Notes: generated by a model from the sequence alone, not told the origin. A stretch of DNA of 64,000 nucleotides from DAMBHY01 sp032068765 (GCA_032068765.1 DAMBHY010000005.1:62001-126000), one strand, 5' to 3'; shown: positions 44,897 through 54,580, numbered from the stretch's first letter. Made by a program: numbers and translations.

Positions 44897-47419
44897 TTAT
44901 TTATTTAAATTCAAAGCACTGTCAATTCGTAAAAGCAAATCATTATAGTGATAACGAGATGCGGTATCACCAGAATTGCGTCTGTTCGCTATCAAATCAC
45001 GTATTCGCAATAATAGTCCTCTTTTTACAGAAATCGCATCAGATATACGGTCTGAAAGTGATCCATAGAAGTTGATATTACGAATAATACCACTCATCGC
45101 TTTATCAGTATCTGCAAGAGCCAAAGAAGTGCTTTTCTTTGTAACTACATTTTCAGAAACTGCCTGGATAAGGGCATCTACTAGTCCTTTTTGAACAAAA
45201 CGCTCTTTCACTGTTAAAGATTTTCCTCGTAATGTGGATTCAAAAATGCGTTTATAGATAATATCCACCATTTCCACAGGCGTGAAAGCGTCTTTACCGT
45301 TTCGATATTCGTTTTCCGACATGCGGATTAATCGCTTGTTGTCCAGCAAATCCCAGAAAATATAACTTTGCGCATTCTTTAAAAGCAATGTAGGTGAAGA
45401 CTCCATAAATCCATTTGGAGTACTTCTTAGAGGAAATGTATATTTGTTGATGTCAGCATCGAAAAGCCAGTCGGTATCAAATATAGTTTCTTTGAGAATG
45501 AAATCTAAAGCCTCTTTTTGTTTTGCTTTAGGAACAAAAGTATAGGAAGGAGTTCCTGATGTACGGTTAGTATTTTCAAGATAAATACCTCCGATGTTTG
45601 CAAGCGGATGATATACAATATTGTTCCAATGACTGATGATAGCGTAATATAATTCTCCAGCCTCCGTATAATCTTGATTTGTTTTACCCGTTGCAGTAAT
45701 ATTCAATATATTCGGCATCAACCGTTTGAGGTTAGCAATGCCGTAGTTGCTCGCTTTCACCGCGTCGTCTCCCAAATCTTCCGTTTGCGCACGAGGGTCA
45801 ATTGCGTTGCGTGCATCCTGTGCTTCGCTATAACGATATCTAATGTCAGTATATTTATTGAGGAAGTTATTCAAAGTTTCTGTTTCATCAGCAGGATTTT
45901 TCTTTCCTGTCCAACGATAGCCATATTCAATAGCAAACAAGTCATAAACTCCCAAGTGCGGTGAATAAACCTGCACGCCGTCACCAGGCTGCGCAACATA
46001 ATTGTAACGAGAATAATCCATGATGGAAGTTGAAGTTCCGTTTTTCTTCACAAAATCGTTATTTCGCAGAGAATCAACGGGAAACGAAGCGGAACCAATC
46101 ATATTGTGACGAAGTCCCAACGAGTGACCCACTTCGTGACATGCCACAAAACGCATAGCGTCACCTAATAAATCTTCCGGAAGGCTCCACATAGCAGCAT
46201 TTTGTTGGGTAACACCCGTTTGGATAATAATCCAGTTGCGAAGCATGGAAATAACATTGTGCCACCAAATAATATCTGCCTGAATGATTTCACCAGAACG
46301 AGGGTCGTAAACCGATGGACCCATCGCGTTCATTTTTTCGGAAGCCACGTAAGTAATAGAAGAGAAGTTGAGGTCGTCTTGGTCGATATCATCATTCAAC
46401 TCTTTTGCTATAATAGCATTTTTAAATCCGGCACGTTCAAAAGCTATCTGCCAGTCTTCAATACCCTGTTTCATATACTTCCGCCATTGCGCCGGGGTAG
46501 ATTTGTCGATATAAAAAACAATGGGTTTCTTTGGTTCAACCAATTCACCACGCAGGTATGCCGACTCATCTTTAGGTTCCAGATTCCATCGGGTAATGAT
46601 TTCTTTTTGTTCTACACTGCTTTGTTTGTCAGAATAGAATGTATAGGGAACAGTAAAGTATCCCACACGGTTGGACAGAAAACGTCCCACTTTGGGCGTT
46701 TTGGGAAGCACAACCAACGAAGAAACAACTTCAACCGTCAGGTATGCCGTTCCGCTACCCTCTTCCACCTTGGTTGTCAGTTCAGATGCAATGGCAATAT
46801 TATTCGGGAAAGCTTTAGTACGGATGATGCGCGACAAGTCTTTGTTGACAGAGCCGCCAATGCCAATACTTTTATACAGATTATTGAAGATAGGAAGCGT
46901 TCCGTTATATAGATCGTTTATCTTTACCACAGCACACGACGAATCGGGACTGAAAGCTTCAATCTTGAGACTGCCCATTAAGGGAGATATAAAATTATCT
47001 TGAATTGATTGTGCTATGAAATCTTTTTCCGGTGCCTGCGGCTTGGGGCGGACGTTTCTAATGTACACCATTCCCGCTTTTTTGTCTATCTCAAAGTTTA
47101 CTAGAATGTTTTCGTAATTAATGCCTCGGTTGATGCCAGCGTCTGTAAGTTCTGCAGGCACTTTGAGGATTCTGTTTACGATAAGCATATCTCTTTTGTT
47201 GAGACTATCAGGAATTTCAAAATAAAAATCTTTTTTGTTTTGATAAATATTGAAAAATCCTTTAACAATCTTGGCACTATCCTGAAGCTGCTTGTAAGTA
47301 TCTTTTGTTTCTTTCTTTTTTTCGGGAGCCTCTTTCTTTTTATTTTGAGCTTGTGCTCCGCCCAAACCTATCAGTGTGAAACAAGTAAGCATCACTGCCC
47401 ATTTTCTGCATCTGTTCAT
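44897..47419 (-). CDS. zinc-dependent metalloprotease, metzincin type
   Basis: An 840-residue exported protein (signal peptide ending GGAQAQ). The N-terminal 350 residues correspond to the DUF5118/DUF5117 region seen in such proteases. The metzincin zinc motif HEVGHSLGLRH spans residues 428-438, followed by a Met-turn region (STSIMDYSRYNYV). The C-terminal part is helical. It is the first gene of the operon with the SusC/SusD genes, spaced 12 bases from susC. Proteases of this family commonly accompany SusCD pairs, pointing to degradation of protein for peptide import. No TAnnTTTG was found in its 190-base upstream gap. Confidence 0.87.
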   Translation of the reverse strand: MNRCRKWAVMLTCFTLIGLGGAQAQNKKKEAPEKKKETKDTYKQLQDSAKIVKGFFNIYQNKKDFYFEIPDSLNKRDMLIVNRILKVPAELTDAGINRGINYENILVNFEIDKKAGMVYIRNVRPKPQAPEKDFIAQSIQDNFISPLMGSLKIEAFSPDSSCAVVKINDLYNGTLPIFNNLYKSIGIGGSVNKDLSRIIRTKAFPNNIAIASELTTKVEEGSGTAYLTVEVVSSLVVLPKTPKVGRFLSNRVGYFTVPYTFYSDKQSSVEQKEIITRWNLEPKDESAYLRGELVEPKKPIVFYIDKSTPAQWRKYMKQGIEDWQIAFERAGFKNAIIAKELNDDIDQDDLNFSSITYVASEKMNAMGPSVYDPRSGEIIQADIIWWHNVISMLRNWIIIQTGVTQQNAAMWSLPEDLLGDAMRFVACHEVGHSLGLRHNMIGSASFPVDSLRNNDFVKKNGTSTSIMDYSRYNYVAQPGDGVQVYSPHLGVYDLFAIEYGYRWTGKKNPADETETLNNFLNKYTDIRYRYSEAQDARNAIDPRAQTEDLGDDAVKASNYGIANLKRLMPNILNITATGKTNQDYTEAGELYYAIISHWNNIVYHPLANIGGIYLENTNRTSGTPSYTFVPKAKQKEALDFILKETIFDTDWLFDADINKYTFPLRSTPNGFMESSPTLLLKNAQSYIFWDLLDNKRLIRMSENEYRNGKDAFTPVEMVDIIYKRIFESTLRGKSLTVKERFVQKGLVDALIQAVSENVVTKKSTSLALADTDKAMSGIIRNINFYGSLSDRISDAISVKRGLLLRIRDLIANRRNSGDTASRYHYNDLLLRIDSALNLNK

Positions 47420-47609
47420 ATATTCTCTCTCGACTTTTAAATTTGAACGATAAAGAAAATAAGTTTGTCAAAATAATACAAAAGAGATGTAATGAATTGC
47501 TGATTTTACGAAGTGAATTGTGTTAAAAATATGGTTAAGTGTTAATTATCTAAATTAGGAAAGATTGAGTCTGCACCTGGCCAAATGAAAAAACTAAACC
47601 GAATAATCT

Positions 47610-49046
47610 TCATACAAAAGGAATGCGTGCAACAAACAATCCATCATTTTCACCAAAATCACAAGGCAAATCGGTAAGCATTGCATAACGCTTGGTGAGG
47701 TTGGAAAGACCTTTGCCGTAGGAATGATTTTTTTCGGGCGGATTAAAATTGTTGGTTACAACCAAATAATCGTTGTCAGCAGAAATATTTATTTTCAAAG
47801 GATTGCGCACCGTCATTTTGGTGTGTTTGATGCAGTTCTCAATCAACAATTGCAACGAAACTGGCGGAATCTGACGTGTAAGATATTCTTCAGGAATGTT
47901 CGTTTCCACCTCCATCAAATCTTTAAATCGAATTTGCTGTAAGAAAATATAATCTTTAGAAAAATCAAGTTCCTCAGCAAACGGAACGACATCTTTATTT
48001 TCTTGTTTCAAAAGGTATCTATATAAGTTGGAAAGCGCGCCGGCAAAATCATTTGCTAATCTTGCATCTTTATTTACAAGAATCTTTAAACTGCTCAATG
48101 AATTAAACAAAAAATGGGGATTAAGACCGTTTTTGAGGTGTTCAAGCTCTTTTTCTAAAACATCTTTCTTTTGCTGCTCATTGCGAATTTCGAGCATCAT
48201 TTTTTCTGTCTCCAAGTCCTGTGTTTTCATAAATTCTTTTCGCCAATACCAAACCCCTGTTAAGAAAATAAGGATGAATGCTATAGACGCAAAAACAAGC
48301 GTATAGATAAATGAATTGCGAATACCATTAATCATCTCGTTGAAACTTATCCCAGGAATATTGGCAGTCATTTCCCAATTTTGTCCGCCATAGTTTAATA
48401 CCTGAAAAGTTCGGTAAACCGGAATATCAAGATAATTAGAAGTAACTTCACTTACTTTTTTGTAATTCTTTCCCTTGGCTTTATACGCCTCTTCCACAAC
48501 TTCTCCTAATTTCTTTTCATCAGGATGATATACATATTTATCCTTTGCCTGAAAAGTAAAATATGCATAAGTATTATTGCTTGATTGAGCTATTTTGTCG
48601 TGCAGATATATAAGTGGAATTTTGAGACTAAGATATTGATTGGTATTATTGTTAAGCGGGAGAATAAACTGTATATTTTCAGTCTTTTCGGTATAATTCG
48701 GTACAAGCAGAAAATCTTCGTTGGTAGGATTCCCTTTCAACAATTGCAAATTATTGTACACTGAATCTTTTATGATAAGGTATTGTTTCAGCACATTCAC
48801 ATTTTCTCCCTTTTGGAGGGCTTTTCTGCAAACTTCAAGTGTTTCACCGTATTCAAAAATTATTGATTTGAACGTCTCTATAGTTTGCGTAGAGTAATTA
48901 AAAGCCATTTGGTGTATCTGCCTGTTCGCTTCTTTCTCCAATTCGCGCTCTTTCCTAAGCGAAAAAATCGAAAGCCCGATAAAGAGGATAATTCCAATAA
49001 AAAAATACGGACTCCTCAAGAAACTTTTATTTACTTTTCTAGCCAT
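47610..49046 (-). CDS. LytS/YehU-type sensor histidine kinase
   Basis: A 478-residue membrane kinase. Membrane helices at about 12-30 and 246-267 flank an extracytoplasmic domain of about 210 residues, probably a Cache-like sensor. The cytoplasmic part has the His_kinase domain with phosphoacceptor His311 in LNPHFLFNSLSSL, an N-box around LQLLIENCIKHT and a glycine box GKGLSNL. It overlaps the response-regulator gene by 16 bases, so the two are translationally coupled partners. The signal sensed is unknown. Confidence 0.93.
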   Translation of the reverse strand: MARKVNKSFLRSPYFFIGIILFIGLSIFSLRKERELEKEANRQIHQMAFNYSTQTIETFKSIIFEYGETLEVCRKALQKGENVNVLKQYLIIKDSVYNNLQLLKGNPTNEDFLLVPNYTEKTENIQFILPLNNNTNQYLSLKIPLIYLHDKIAQSSNNTYAYFTFQAKDKYVYHPDEKKLGEVVEEAYKAKGKNYKKVSEVTSNYLDIPVYRTFQVLNYGGQNWEMTANIPGISFNEMINGIRNSFIYTLVFASIAFILIFLTGVWYWRKEFMKTQDLETEKMMLEIRNEQQKKDVLEKELEHLKNGLNPHFLFNSLSSLKILVNKDARLANDFAGALSNLYRYLLKQENKDVVPFAEELDFSKDYIFLQQIRFKDLMEVETNIPEEYLTRQIPPVSLQLLIENCIKHTKMTVRNPLKINISADNDYLVVTNNFNPPEKNHSYGKGLSNLTKRYAMLTDLPCDFGENDGLFVARIPFV

Positions 49047-49756
49047 TTCACAAAATCATTTATTTTAGGACGACTTACCATGAATTGACTTTCATTCTCT
49101 ACAAACAAATTTATTAAAATACGCCCATCCTGGCCATATCTCCATTGATTAATGTAGCTACGATTGATTAAGTAGGTACGATTGATTCGAAAAAAGGTGT
49201 CGGGATTGATAATTTCCTCCAACTCACGCAAAGTGTATTCGCAAAAATATTTCCCTCTCGGTTTTAGATGTGCAAAAACATACCTGCCATCGGCTCTGAA
49301 ATAAAGGATATCCTCTGTGTCAACAGTCATTTTTCTGTTACCCTGACTCAATGTGAGTTTATTCTTGTACAAATTGTCTGACTGTTGAATTTGTTTGAAT
49401 GTATTATTAAGAGATTGATATTTTTGTAAGACTTTATCTACTTCTTCTTTCTTAATGGGTTTTAGGATGTATCCGATGCTGTTCACATCAAACGCCTGAA
49501 TGGCATATTCATCATAAGCAGTAGTAAAGATAACAGGAGTTTCAATTTTTATCTTTTCAAAAATTGAAAATGACAGACCATCACTCAACTGAATATCCAT
49601 AAAAATGAGGTCGCAACTGTTTTTCCGAAACCACTCCACTGCGTCCTCAATGCTTTGAAGTATTACAACTACTTCATAAGAACTATCGATGGAAGTTATT
49701 ATATCTGATAATTCTTCTGCGAGCAGGATTTCATCCTCAACAACTGCTATTTTCAT
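49031..49756 (-). CDS. LytTR-family response regulator
   Basis: A 241-residue protein. The receiver domain (1-120) has the acidic pair in VVEDE, phosphoacceptor Asp54 (LIFMDIQLSDG), Thr in FTTAYDEYA and Lys in YILKPIKK. A LytTR DNA-binding domain occupies about 140-241 (DTEDILYFRADGRYVFAHL, FFRINRTYLINRSYI). Its ATG overlaps the tatC stop (ATGA) and its end overlaps the kinase gene, making a coupled tatC-regulator-kinase string. Confidence 0.94.
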   Translation of the reverse strand: MKIAVVEDEILLAEELSDIITSIDSSYEVVVILQSIEDAVEWFRKNSCDLIFMDIQLSDGLSFSIFEKIKIETPVIFTTAYDEYAIQAFDVNSIGYILKPIKKEEVDKVLQKYQSLNNTFKQIQQSDNLYKNKLTLSQGNRKMTVDTEDILYFRADGRYVFAHLKPRGKYFCEYTLRELEEIINPDTFFRINRTYLINRSYINQWRYGQDGRILINLFVENESQFMVSRPKINDFVKWLEK

Positions 49757-50571
49757 GTTACAGCAATATCATCTTCCATATCCGCAGGCGGATCTTTCAA
49801 TACCATCCACACGCTCAATTCCCAAAGCATATACAGCGGCAGTGTCACCACTATTAGAGAAAACGGATCACCGCTAGGAGTAATAATAGCTGCCAACAAC
49901 ATCGAACCTACCACAGCATGACGGCGGTATTTTCTGAAAAAAGAACGATATATTATTCCAAAACGAGATAATAACCAGAAAACAAGCGGCAGTTCGAACA
50001 CCAAACCCATTACCAAAATGAGTGTATAAAAGTTATTCATATATGAATCCAATGACAACATATTGCCAATCTGGCTGCTCAACTGAAAAGTTATCAGGAA
50101 ACGGAAAATCAATGGAAAAACAATGAAATAACCTACGGCGCATCCAATGAAAAACATGCATCCGCCCATAAGGAAGGCAAACTTTACATTTCTGAACTCG
50201 TTTTCGTATAAAGCAGGACTAATGAACTTCCACAGCTCATACATGATGAAAGGAATACACGACAGAAGAGCCAAAGCAAAAGAAGTAGAAATGTAAGTCA
50301 TGAATTGTGATGTCATCTGAATATTCAAAATCTTCACGGAAAAGTTTTCTGCCGAAAAATTGGGGAGAAAAGGGAGATACTCGCTGGCTTTCTGAAAAAA
50401 ACGATAAGTGACAAAGTCGGAATTACTGGGCGCCAAAATAACCCTGTCGAAGATGGATGGAAGAATGAAAAATGAAGCAATTGTCATTACGGAAATCACT
50501 ATCAGAATGCGGATTATACTCCACCGCAATTCTTCGAGGTGATCCCAAAACGACATTTCTTTCTCATCCAT
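49753..50571 (-). CDS. tatC: Sec-independent translocase subunit TatC
   Basis: A 272-residue membrane protein with six hydrophobic spans. It starts MDEKEMSFWDHLEELRWSII, containing the conserved FWDHLEELR that binds twin-arginine signal peptides. FISPALYENE, the periplasmic-loop PLIFRFLI region and AAIITPSGDPFSLIV are also typical. It works with TatA, encoded 22 bases upstream, to export folded proteins. The 4-base overlap with a LytTR regulator gene is unusual coupling for tat. Confidence 0.95.
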   Translation of the reverse strand: MDEKEMSFWDHLEELRWSIIRILIVISVMTIASFFILPSIFDRVILAPSNSDFVTYRFFQKASEYLPFLPNFSAENFSVKILNIQMTSQFMTYISTSFALALLSCIPFIMYELWKFISPALYENEFRNVKFAFLMGGCMFFIGCAVGYFIVFPLIFRFLITFQLSSQIGNMLSLDSYMNNFYTLILVMGLVFELPLVFWLLSRFGIIYRSFFRKYRRHAVVGSMLLAAIITPSGDPFSLIVVTLPLYMLWELSVWMVLKDPPADMEDDIAVT

Positions 50572-50593
50572 AAATCAAAAAAGAGAACGAAAT

Positions 50594-50800
50594 TTATTGT
50601 TTGTTTTCTGTTTTATCGTTGTCAGGGTTGGATTTTATTTCGTCTTCCATGTCGTTCAACCCTTTTTTGAAGCTGTTGATGCCCTTTCCCAATCCGCGCA
50701 TAAATTCAGGGATTTTCTTTCCTCCAAAAAGAATAAGAACCACCAATATAAGCATTGGAATTTCCCAACCGTTCACATTAAAAATAAGAAGCATTTTCAT
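50594..50800 (-). CDS. tatA: Sec-independent translocase subunit TatA/E
   Basis: A 68-residue protein: a short membrane helix (GWEIPMLILVVLILF), the FGGKKIPEF hinge that replaces the common FGxxKLPE, an amphipathic helix (MRGLGKGINSFKKGLND) and an acidic-basic tail. It pairs with TatC just downstream. No TatB-like gene is visible, as in most Bacteroidetes. Confidence 0.93.
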   Translation of the reverse strand: MKMLLIFNVNGWEIPMLILVVLILFGGKKIPEFMRGLGKGINSFKKGLNDMEDEIKSNPDNDKTENKQ

Positions 50801-50890
50801 AAATCGATTTTTTTAATCGTTATCGTGTATATTTTGCAATAACAAAATAAGCGTAAATGTATGACATTACAAAAACTGACTTTACCGTTT

Positions 50891-51895
50891 CTATTTTTTT
50901 ATAATATCAATGTATACAGGCATGTGATCGCTGAAACCGCCATTGTATCGCGGACCTATATAAGTTCTAAAAGGCTTGTATCCGCCGTTTCGGTCTTCTT
51001 CGAGCAAAAAAGGTGGTTTAAAAATCACTTGTCCCCTTTCACTTATCCTATCCAAAAGAGCCCTACTCACGATTATCTGGTCTAATATTTCCCAATTGCC
51101 TTGATACTTATAGGAACCAATCTCTTTCTCATGCAGCCTATGTGCTAGCAAATTGAAAAGTGAATGAGTAGCGGTTTCTGTGTCTATTCTTCCAGCATTC
51201 AAAACTGTTCGCAAACTTTTGTCTGTCGGATGGTCATTAAAATCGCCCATGATTATAATCTTAGCCGCTACATTTTCGCAAAATATGCTGTCAGTTTTGC
51301 TTTTGACGAGCGCAGCTGCATCTAATCTCGCCTGTTCCGACTGCATCTGACCGCCGCTTCGGGAAGGAAAGTGGCATACAAACACGTGCAGTGTATCTGT
51401 CGGCGATATCTTTCCTTTGACGTACAATAAATTTCGTGAAGGTTTTGTTGGACTGGTAAAAGATATAACATACTCATTTTTTGAGAGTAATTGAAACTGG
51501 TCACGCTGATAGAGCAACGCAACATCTATACCCCTCTCATCCGGAGAATTTGTCATTACATATTCATACTGTTGCGCACGCAAAGGTGAACGGCGTGTCA
51601 AATCAAAAATAACACTGTCATTTTCCACTTCGCACAAACCAACAAGAGCTGGCGACTGCATTTCACCAACAGCCGTTATCACACGCGAGATATTTCGCAA
51701 TTTATTCCAATATCTGCCGTAATCCCACCGCAACGTCCCTTCGGGGGTGAAGTCATCGTCGTTTGTCAATGAATCATTTTTTACATCAAACAGGTTTTCT
51801 ACATTGTAAAACATGACCCTCAACGAAGATTGAGCAGAAACCGAAATATTAAATACAATCAAAAATACAGGTAAAAACCATTTTCTCATTACCAT
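50891..51895 (-). CDS. secreted endonuclease/exonuclease/phosphatase-fold protein
   Basis: A 334-residue protein with a cleavable signal peptide (NISVSAQ) rather than a lipobox. EEP motifs: MFYNVENLFD, LCEVEND, VCHFPSRSGG, IIMGDFNDHPTD, LDQIIVSRALL and FSDHMPVY. The FYNVENLFD start and PSRSGG are typical of a Bacteroidetes group annotated as endonuclease/exonuclease/phosphatase. The ATG two codons downstream (MRKWFLP) is an equally good start. It is separated from tatA by 90 bases and is the third EEP-fold gene in the window. Confidence 0.88.
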   Translation of the reverse strand: MVMRKWFLPVFLIVFNISVSAQSSLRVMFYNVENLFDVKNDSLTNDDDFTPEGTLRWDYGRYWNKLRNISRVITAVGEMQSPALVGLCEVENDSVIFDLTRRSPLRAQQYEYVMTNSPDERGIDVALLYQRDQFQLLSKNEYVISFTSPTKPSRNLLYVKGKISPTDTLHVFVCHFPSRSGGQMQSEQARLDAAALVKSKTDSIFCENVAAKIIIMGDFNDHPTDKSLRTVLNAGRIDTETATHSLFNLLAHRLHEKEIGSYKYQGNWEILDQIIVSRALLDRISERGQVIFKPPFLLEEDRNGGYKPFRTYIGPRYNGGFSDHMPVYIDIIKK

Positions 51896-51940
51896 ACAAA
51901 AAAAGAATTGCCAAACCTTATAAAAAGGTTAGGCAATTTC
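51896..51940 (-). terminator. intrinsic terminator of pepD
   Basis: On the minus strand AAATTGCCTAACCTT pairs with a near-perfect partner arm (51905-51919 on the plus strand), followed by a T run (A run at 51896-51904). Confidence 0.85.
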
Positions 51941-51956
51941 TATAAAATAATGGTTT

Positions 51957-53423
51957 TTAAGCTTGTTTCTCAGGAATCATTTCCAAAACTTTCACCAGGT
52001 GATCCCACCATTTAGCAACTGAAGGAATATTTACTCTTTCATCCGGAGAGTGAACATCAACAATATCAGGACCAAAAGAAATCATATCTAGATGAGGATA
52101 CTTTTCGAGGAAAAGACCACATTCAAGACCTGCGTGAATAGCTTTTACCTTTGGAAGTTTGTCGAATAGTTTTTCGTATTCATTTTCAGCAACTTTCAAT
52201 ATTGCAGAATCTCTGTTGGGCTGCCAGCCTGGATAACCTTCGTTTTGCACAATTTTCGCACCTGAAAGCTGGAATACACTTGCCACCATATTGATGATGT
52301 CTTCTTTCTTTGATTCGCTTGAACTGCGCTGACTTGTACCGATTTCGATGGTATCTTTATCTATCATCTTTATAGACGCAAGATTTGTAGAAGTTTCTAC
52401 CAATCCTGGGATATCTTCACTCATGCCGATTACTCCGTGAGGACAAGCATACAATGTAAGAATCAGGTTTTCAACCATTGATTTTTTGATAATCTTTGAT
52501 GGAGCTTCCACTGATTCCATTGTAATTTCCAATCCTGGGTCAGCATTGCGGAACTCATGTTGCACTTTGGCTAAGAAAGTATTCAATTTTACACGAATAT
52601 CTTCTTTATATTTTTCTTTCACACCAATTACAGCAAAAGCTTCGCGTGCGATAGCATTATGAAGGTTTCCACCACCTATAGATGAAAGCACCATTCCATA
52701 TTTTTTACGAAGAAGTTTGTACAAGAAACGCACAAGAATTTTGTTAGCATTTCCCAAACCTTTGTCTATATCGCTTCCTGAGTGTCCACCTTTCAAGCCT
52801 TTTACTTGAATATTAAACCAGAAATATTTTTTAGGGCTTTCTTTGGTTTTGTATTTATAATATGCTTTTGTACCTTTTCCTCCAGCGCAACCGATATACA
52901 TTTCACCCTCTTCTTCACTGTCAAGATTAAGAAGAATGGTACCTGTCATAAAGTCTGGTTGTAGATTTTCAGCACCTGTCAATCCTGTTTCTTCATCCAC
53001 AGTAAATAAAGCTTCAATTTTGCCGTGAGAAAGAGTTTTGTCAGCTAAGACAGCCAATATAGCAGCAACACCAATACCATTATCAGCACCTAGAGTAGTA
53101 CCTTTTGCTTTCAACCAGTCACCGTCAATTTCTGTTTGGATAGGATCAGTATCAAAATTGAACGTAACGTCGCTGTTTTTTTCGCAAACCATATCTACGT
53201 GAGATTGCAGAATAACTGTTTGCAGGTTTTCTTTACCTTCTGTAGCTGGTTTGGTAATCAGAATGTTTCCTGCTTTGTCTTGTTTCGCTTCAAGATTGTT
53301 AGTCTTTGCGAATTCCATCAAGTAAGCAAGGATTTTTTCTTCTTTTTTGGAAGGACGAGGTATTTGAGTAATTTCATGAAAGTACTTCCAAATACCTTCT
53401 GGTTGTAAATTGTTTAAATCCAT
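51957..53423 (-). CDS. pepD: aminoacyl-histidine dipeptidase (peptidase M20C)
   Basis: A 488-residue cytosolic zinc dipeptidase. Metal-binding segments are VILQSHVDMVCEKN, GTTLGADNGIGVA, LFTVDEETGLTGA (catalytic Glu and metal ligand) and LLNLDSEEEGE; the dimerisation domain carries VKGLKGGHSGSDI, and the C-terminal ligand region is HAGLECGLF. It starts MDLNNLQPEGIWKYFHEI. It fits the peptide economy suggested by the SusCD-protease operon, though it is a separate transcript. Confidence 0.95.
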   Translation of the reverse strand: MDLNNLQPEGIWKYFHEITQIPRPSKKEEKILAYLMEFAKTNNLEAKQDKAGNILITKPATEGKENLQTVILQSHVDMVCEKNSDVTFNFDTDPIQTEIDGDWLKAKGTTLGADNGIGVAAILAVLADKTLSHGKIEALFTVDEETGLTGAENLQPDFMTGTILLNLDSEEEGEMYIGCAGGKGTKAYYKYKTKESPKKYFWFNIQVKGLKGGHSGSDIDKGLGNANKILVRFLYKLLRKKYGMVLSSIGGGNLHNAIAREAFAVIGVKEKYKEDIRVKLNTFLAKVQHEFRNADPGLEITMESVEAPSKIIKKSMVENLILTLYACPHGVIGMSEDIPGLVETSTNLASIKMIDKDTIEIGTSQRSSSESKKEDIINMVASVFQLSGAKIVQNEGYPGWQPNRDSAILKVAENEYEKLFDKLPKVKAIHAGLECGLFLEKYPHLDMISFGPDIVDVHSPDERVNIPSVAKWWDHLVKVLEMIPEKQA

Positions 53424-53586
53424 CTCTTTAATTCATTTTAATGGTTATATAATGTAGGAATATTTATTCAATATCTTAACGCATAAAGGGTTTTCTTTGT
53501 TAGGTAAAAGTACAAGAAAAAAATACTTTCAACAAAAATTTTGTATTCTTTAATAGGAAATATATAGTTTGCTATCTGTTTTAAAT

Positions 53587-53594
53587 TATCTTTG
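53587..53594 (+). promoter_or_regulatory. -7 element upstream of the small membrane protein
   Basis: TATCTTTG matches TAnnTTTG. It overlaps a possible TTG start at 53592, which argues that translation begins at the ATG at 53619. TTTG at 53568-53571 is 15 bases away. Confidence 0.6.
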
Positions 53595-53618
53595 TCTACA
53601 AATTTGGATGAATTTTAT

Positions 53619-53837
53619 ATGTTTAAAGTGATTATCATAGCTGCTATCTTGTTATTTATTGCCATTTTGGGAATGGGAGTAAAAATTTTCTTTACAAAAA
53701 AAGGAACTTTCCCCAACACGCATATTGGCGGCAATAAATATTTAAGCGAAAAAGGCATCCATTGCGCATCGACCCAAGACTGGGAAATGCGCACAAGAGT
53801 AAACCCTATGGACGAAGTCCTGAAATCTGATAAGTAA
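53619..53837 (+). CDS. small membrane-anchored protein, conserved type
   Basis: 72 residues from the ATG at 53619 (MFKVIIIAAILLFIAILGMG). One N-terminal membrane helix is followed by a short polar tail with TFPNTHIGGNKYLSEKGIHC and an Asp/Arg-rich end. A frame extension to a TTG at 53592 is rejected because it overlaps the promoter. I know similar short proteins in Bacteroidales, sometimes with a Cys-rich tail, but no function. It precedes the OmpH-like gene by 26 bases and shares its promoter. Confidence 0.7.
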   Translation: MFKVIIIAAILLFIAILGMGVKIFFTKKGTFPNTHIGGNKYLSEKGIHCASTQDWEMRTRVNPMDEVLKSDK

Positions 53838-53863
53838 TAAACAAAACTATATCTTTTTTTGAA

Positions 53864-54496
53864 ATGAAGAATTCTACTTCTTACATTATTAGCGGCGTCT
53901 TAGCCCTCGCAATTATCATCCTTTACATTTTACATTTTACCTCTACTCCACGTAACGATAACAAAGTTATGCCGATAGATATCTCAAAAGGTAAAGTCAG
54001 CGCCTTACCTATTGCGTATGTTAGAATCGATTCGCTTCTCACCAATTACAATTATGCTAAGGATCTGAACGAATCTTTGATGCGTAAAGAAGAAAGCACA
54101 AGAGCAGCACTTAATCAACGTCGTAACTCCATTGCATCTGCTGCACAGGAATTCCAACGCAAATTGCAAAACAACGCTTTCCTCAGCCAAGAACGTGCTC
54201 AACAAGAACAACAACGCATCATGAAAATGGAACAAGACTTCCAGCAGGTAGGTGCAAAAATGCAACAAGACTTTTTGGTGGAACAGCAAAAGCTAAATAT
54301 TCAGATGGAGGATACCATCAAAGTTCGTATCAAAGAATACAACAAGTTAAAAGGTTATCAGGTAATTTTCGCAACTACCGGTTCCAACAATATCCTCTAT
54401 GGCGAGCCAATGTATGATATTACAAAGGATGTGACAGACTTCTTAAACAAGAAATACGGACCATCTACAGCAAAATCTACTGAAAACAAGAAATAA
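53864..54496 (+). CDS. OmpH/Skp-family periplasmic chaperone
   Basis: A 210-residue protein with an N-terminal membrane anchor (ISGVLALAIIILYILHF). From IAYVRIDSLLTNYNYAKDLN on it has the Skp pattern: a small beta body and a long charged coiled coil rich in Gln/Glu (about 75-150), ending with VIFATTGSNNILYGEP. Skp-like proteins hold unfolded outer-membrane proteins in the periplasm. This one is probably membrane-tethered, since no cleavage site follows the hydrophobic segment. Confidence 0.85.
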   Translation: MKNSTSYIISGVLALAIIILYILHFTSTPRNDNKVMPIDISKGKVSALPIAYVRIDSLLTNYNYAKDLNESLMRKEESTRAALNQRRNSIASAAQEFQRKLQNNAFLSQERAQQEQQRIMKMEQDFQQVGAKMQQDFLVEQQKLNIQMEDTIKVRIKEYNKLKGYQVIFATTGSNNILYGEPMYDITKDVTDFLNKKYGPSTAKSTENKK

Positions 54497-54525
54497 GCAA
54501 TTTCTCATTTTTCCATAATTATAGT

Positions 54526-54566
54526 ATTTCCTGCAAAAGTATAAAAAGCTATTGCGGGAAATTTTA
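54526..54566 (+). terminator. intrinsic terminator of the OmpH-like gene
   Basis: ATTTCCTGCAA (54526-54536) pairs with TTGCGGGAAAT (54552-54562), 11 bp with one wobble, then TTT. Confidence 0.7.
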
Positions 54567-54580
54567 CTTTTATACCCTTA

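Noticed and set aside
46202..46912. 236-codon plus-strand ORF opposite the metalloprotease
   Set aside because: Antisense shadow of a conserved gene, with His/Arg/Phe-rich composition and no recognisable motif.
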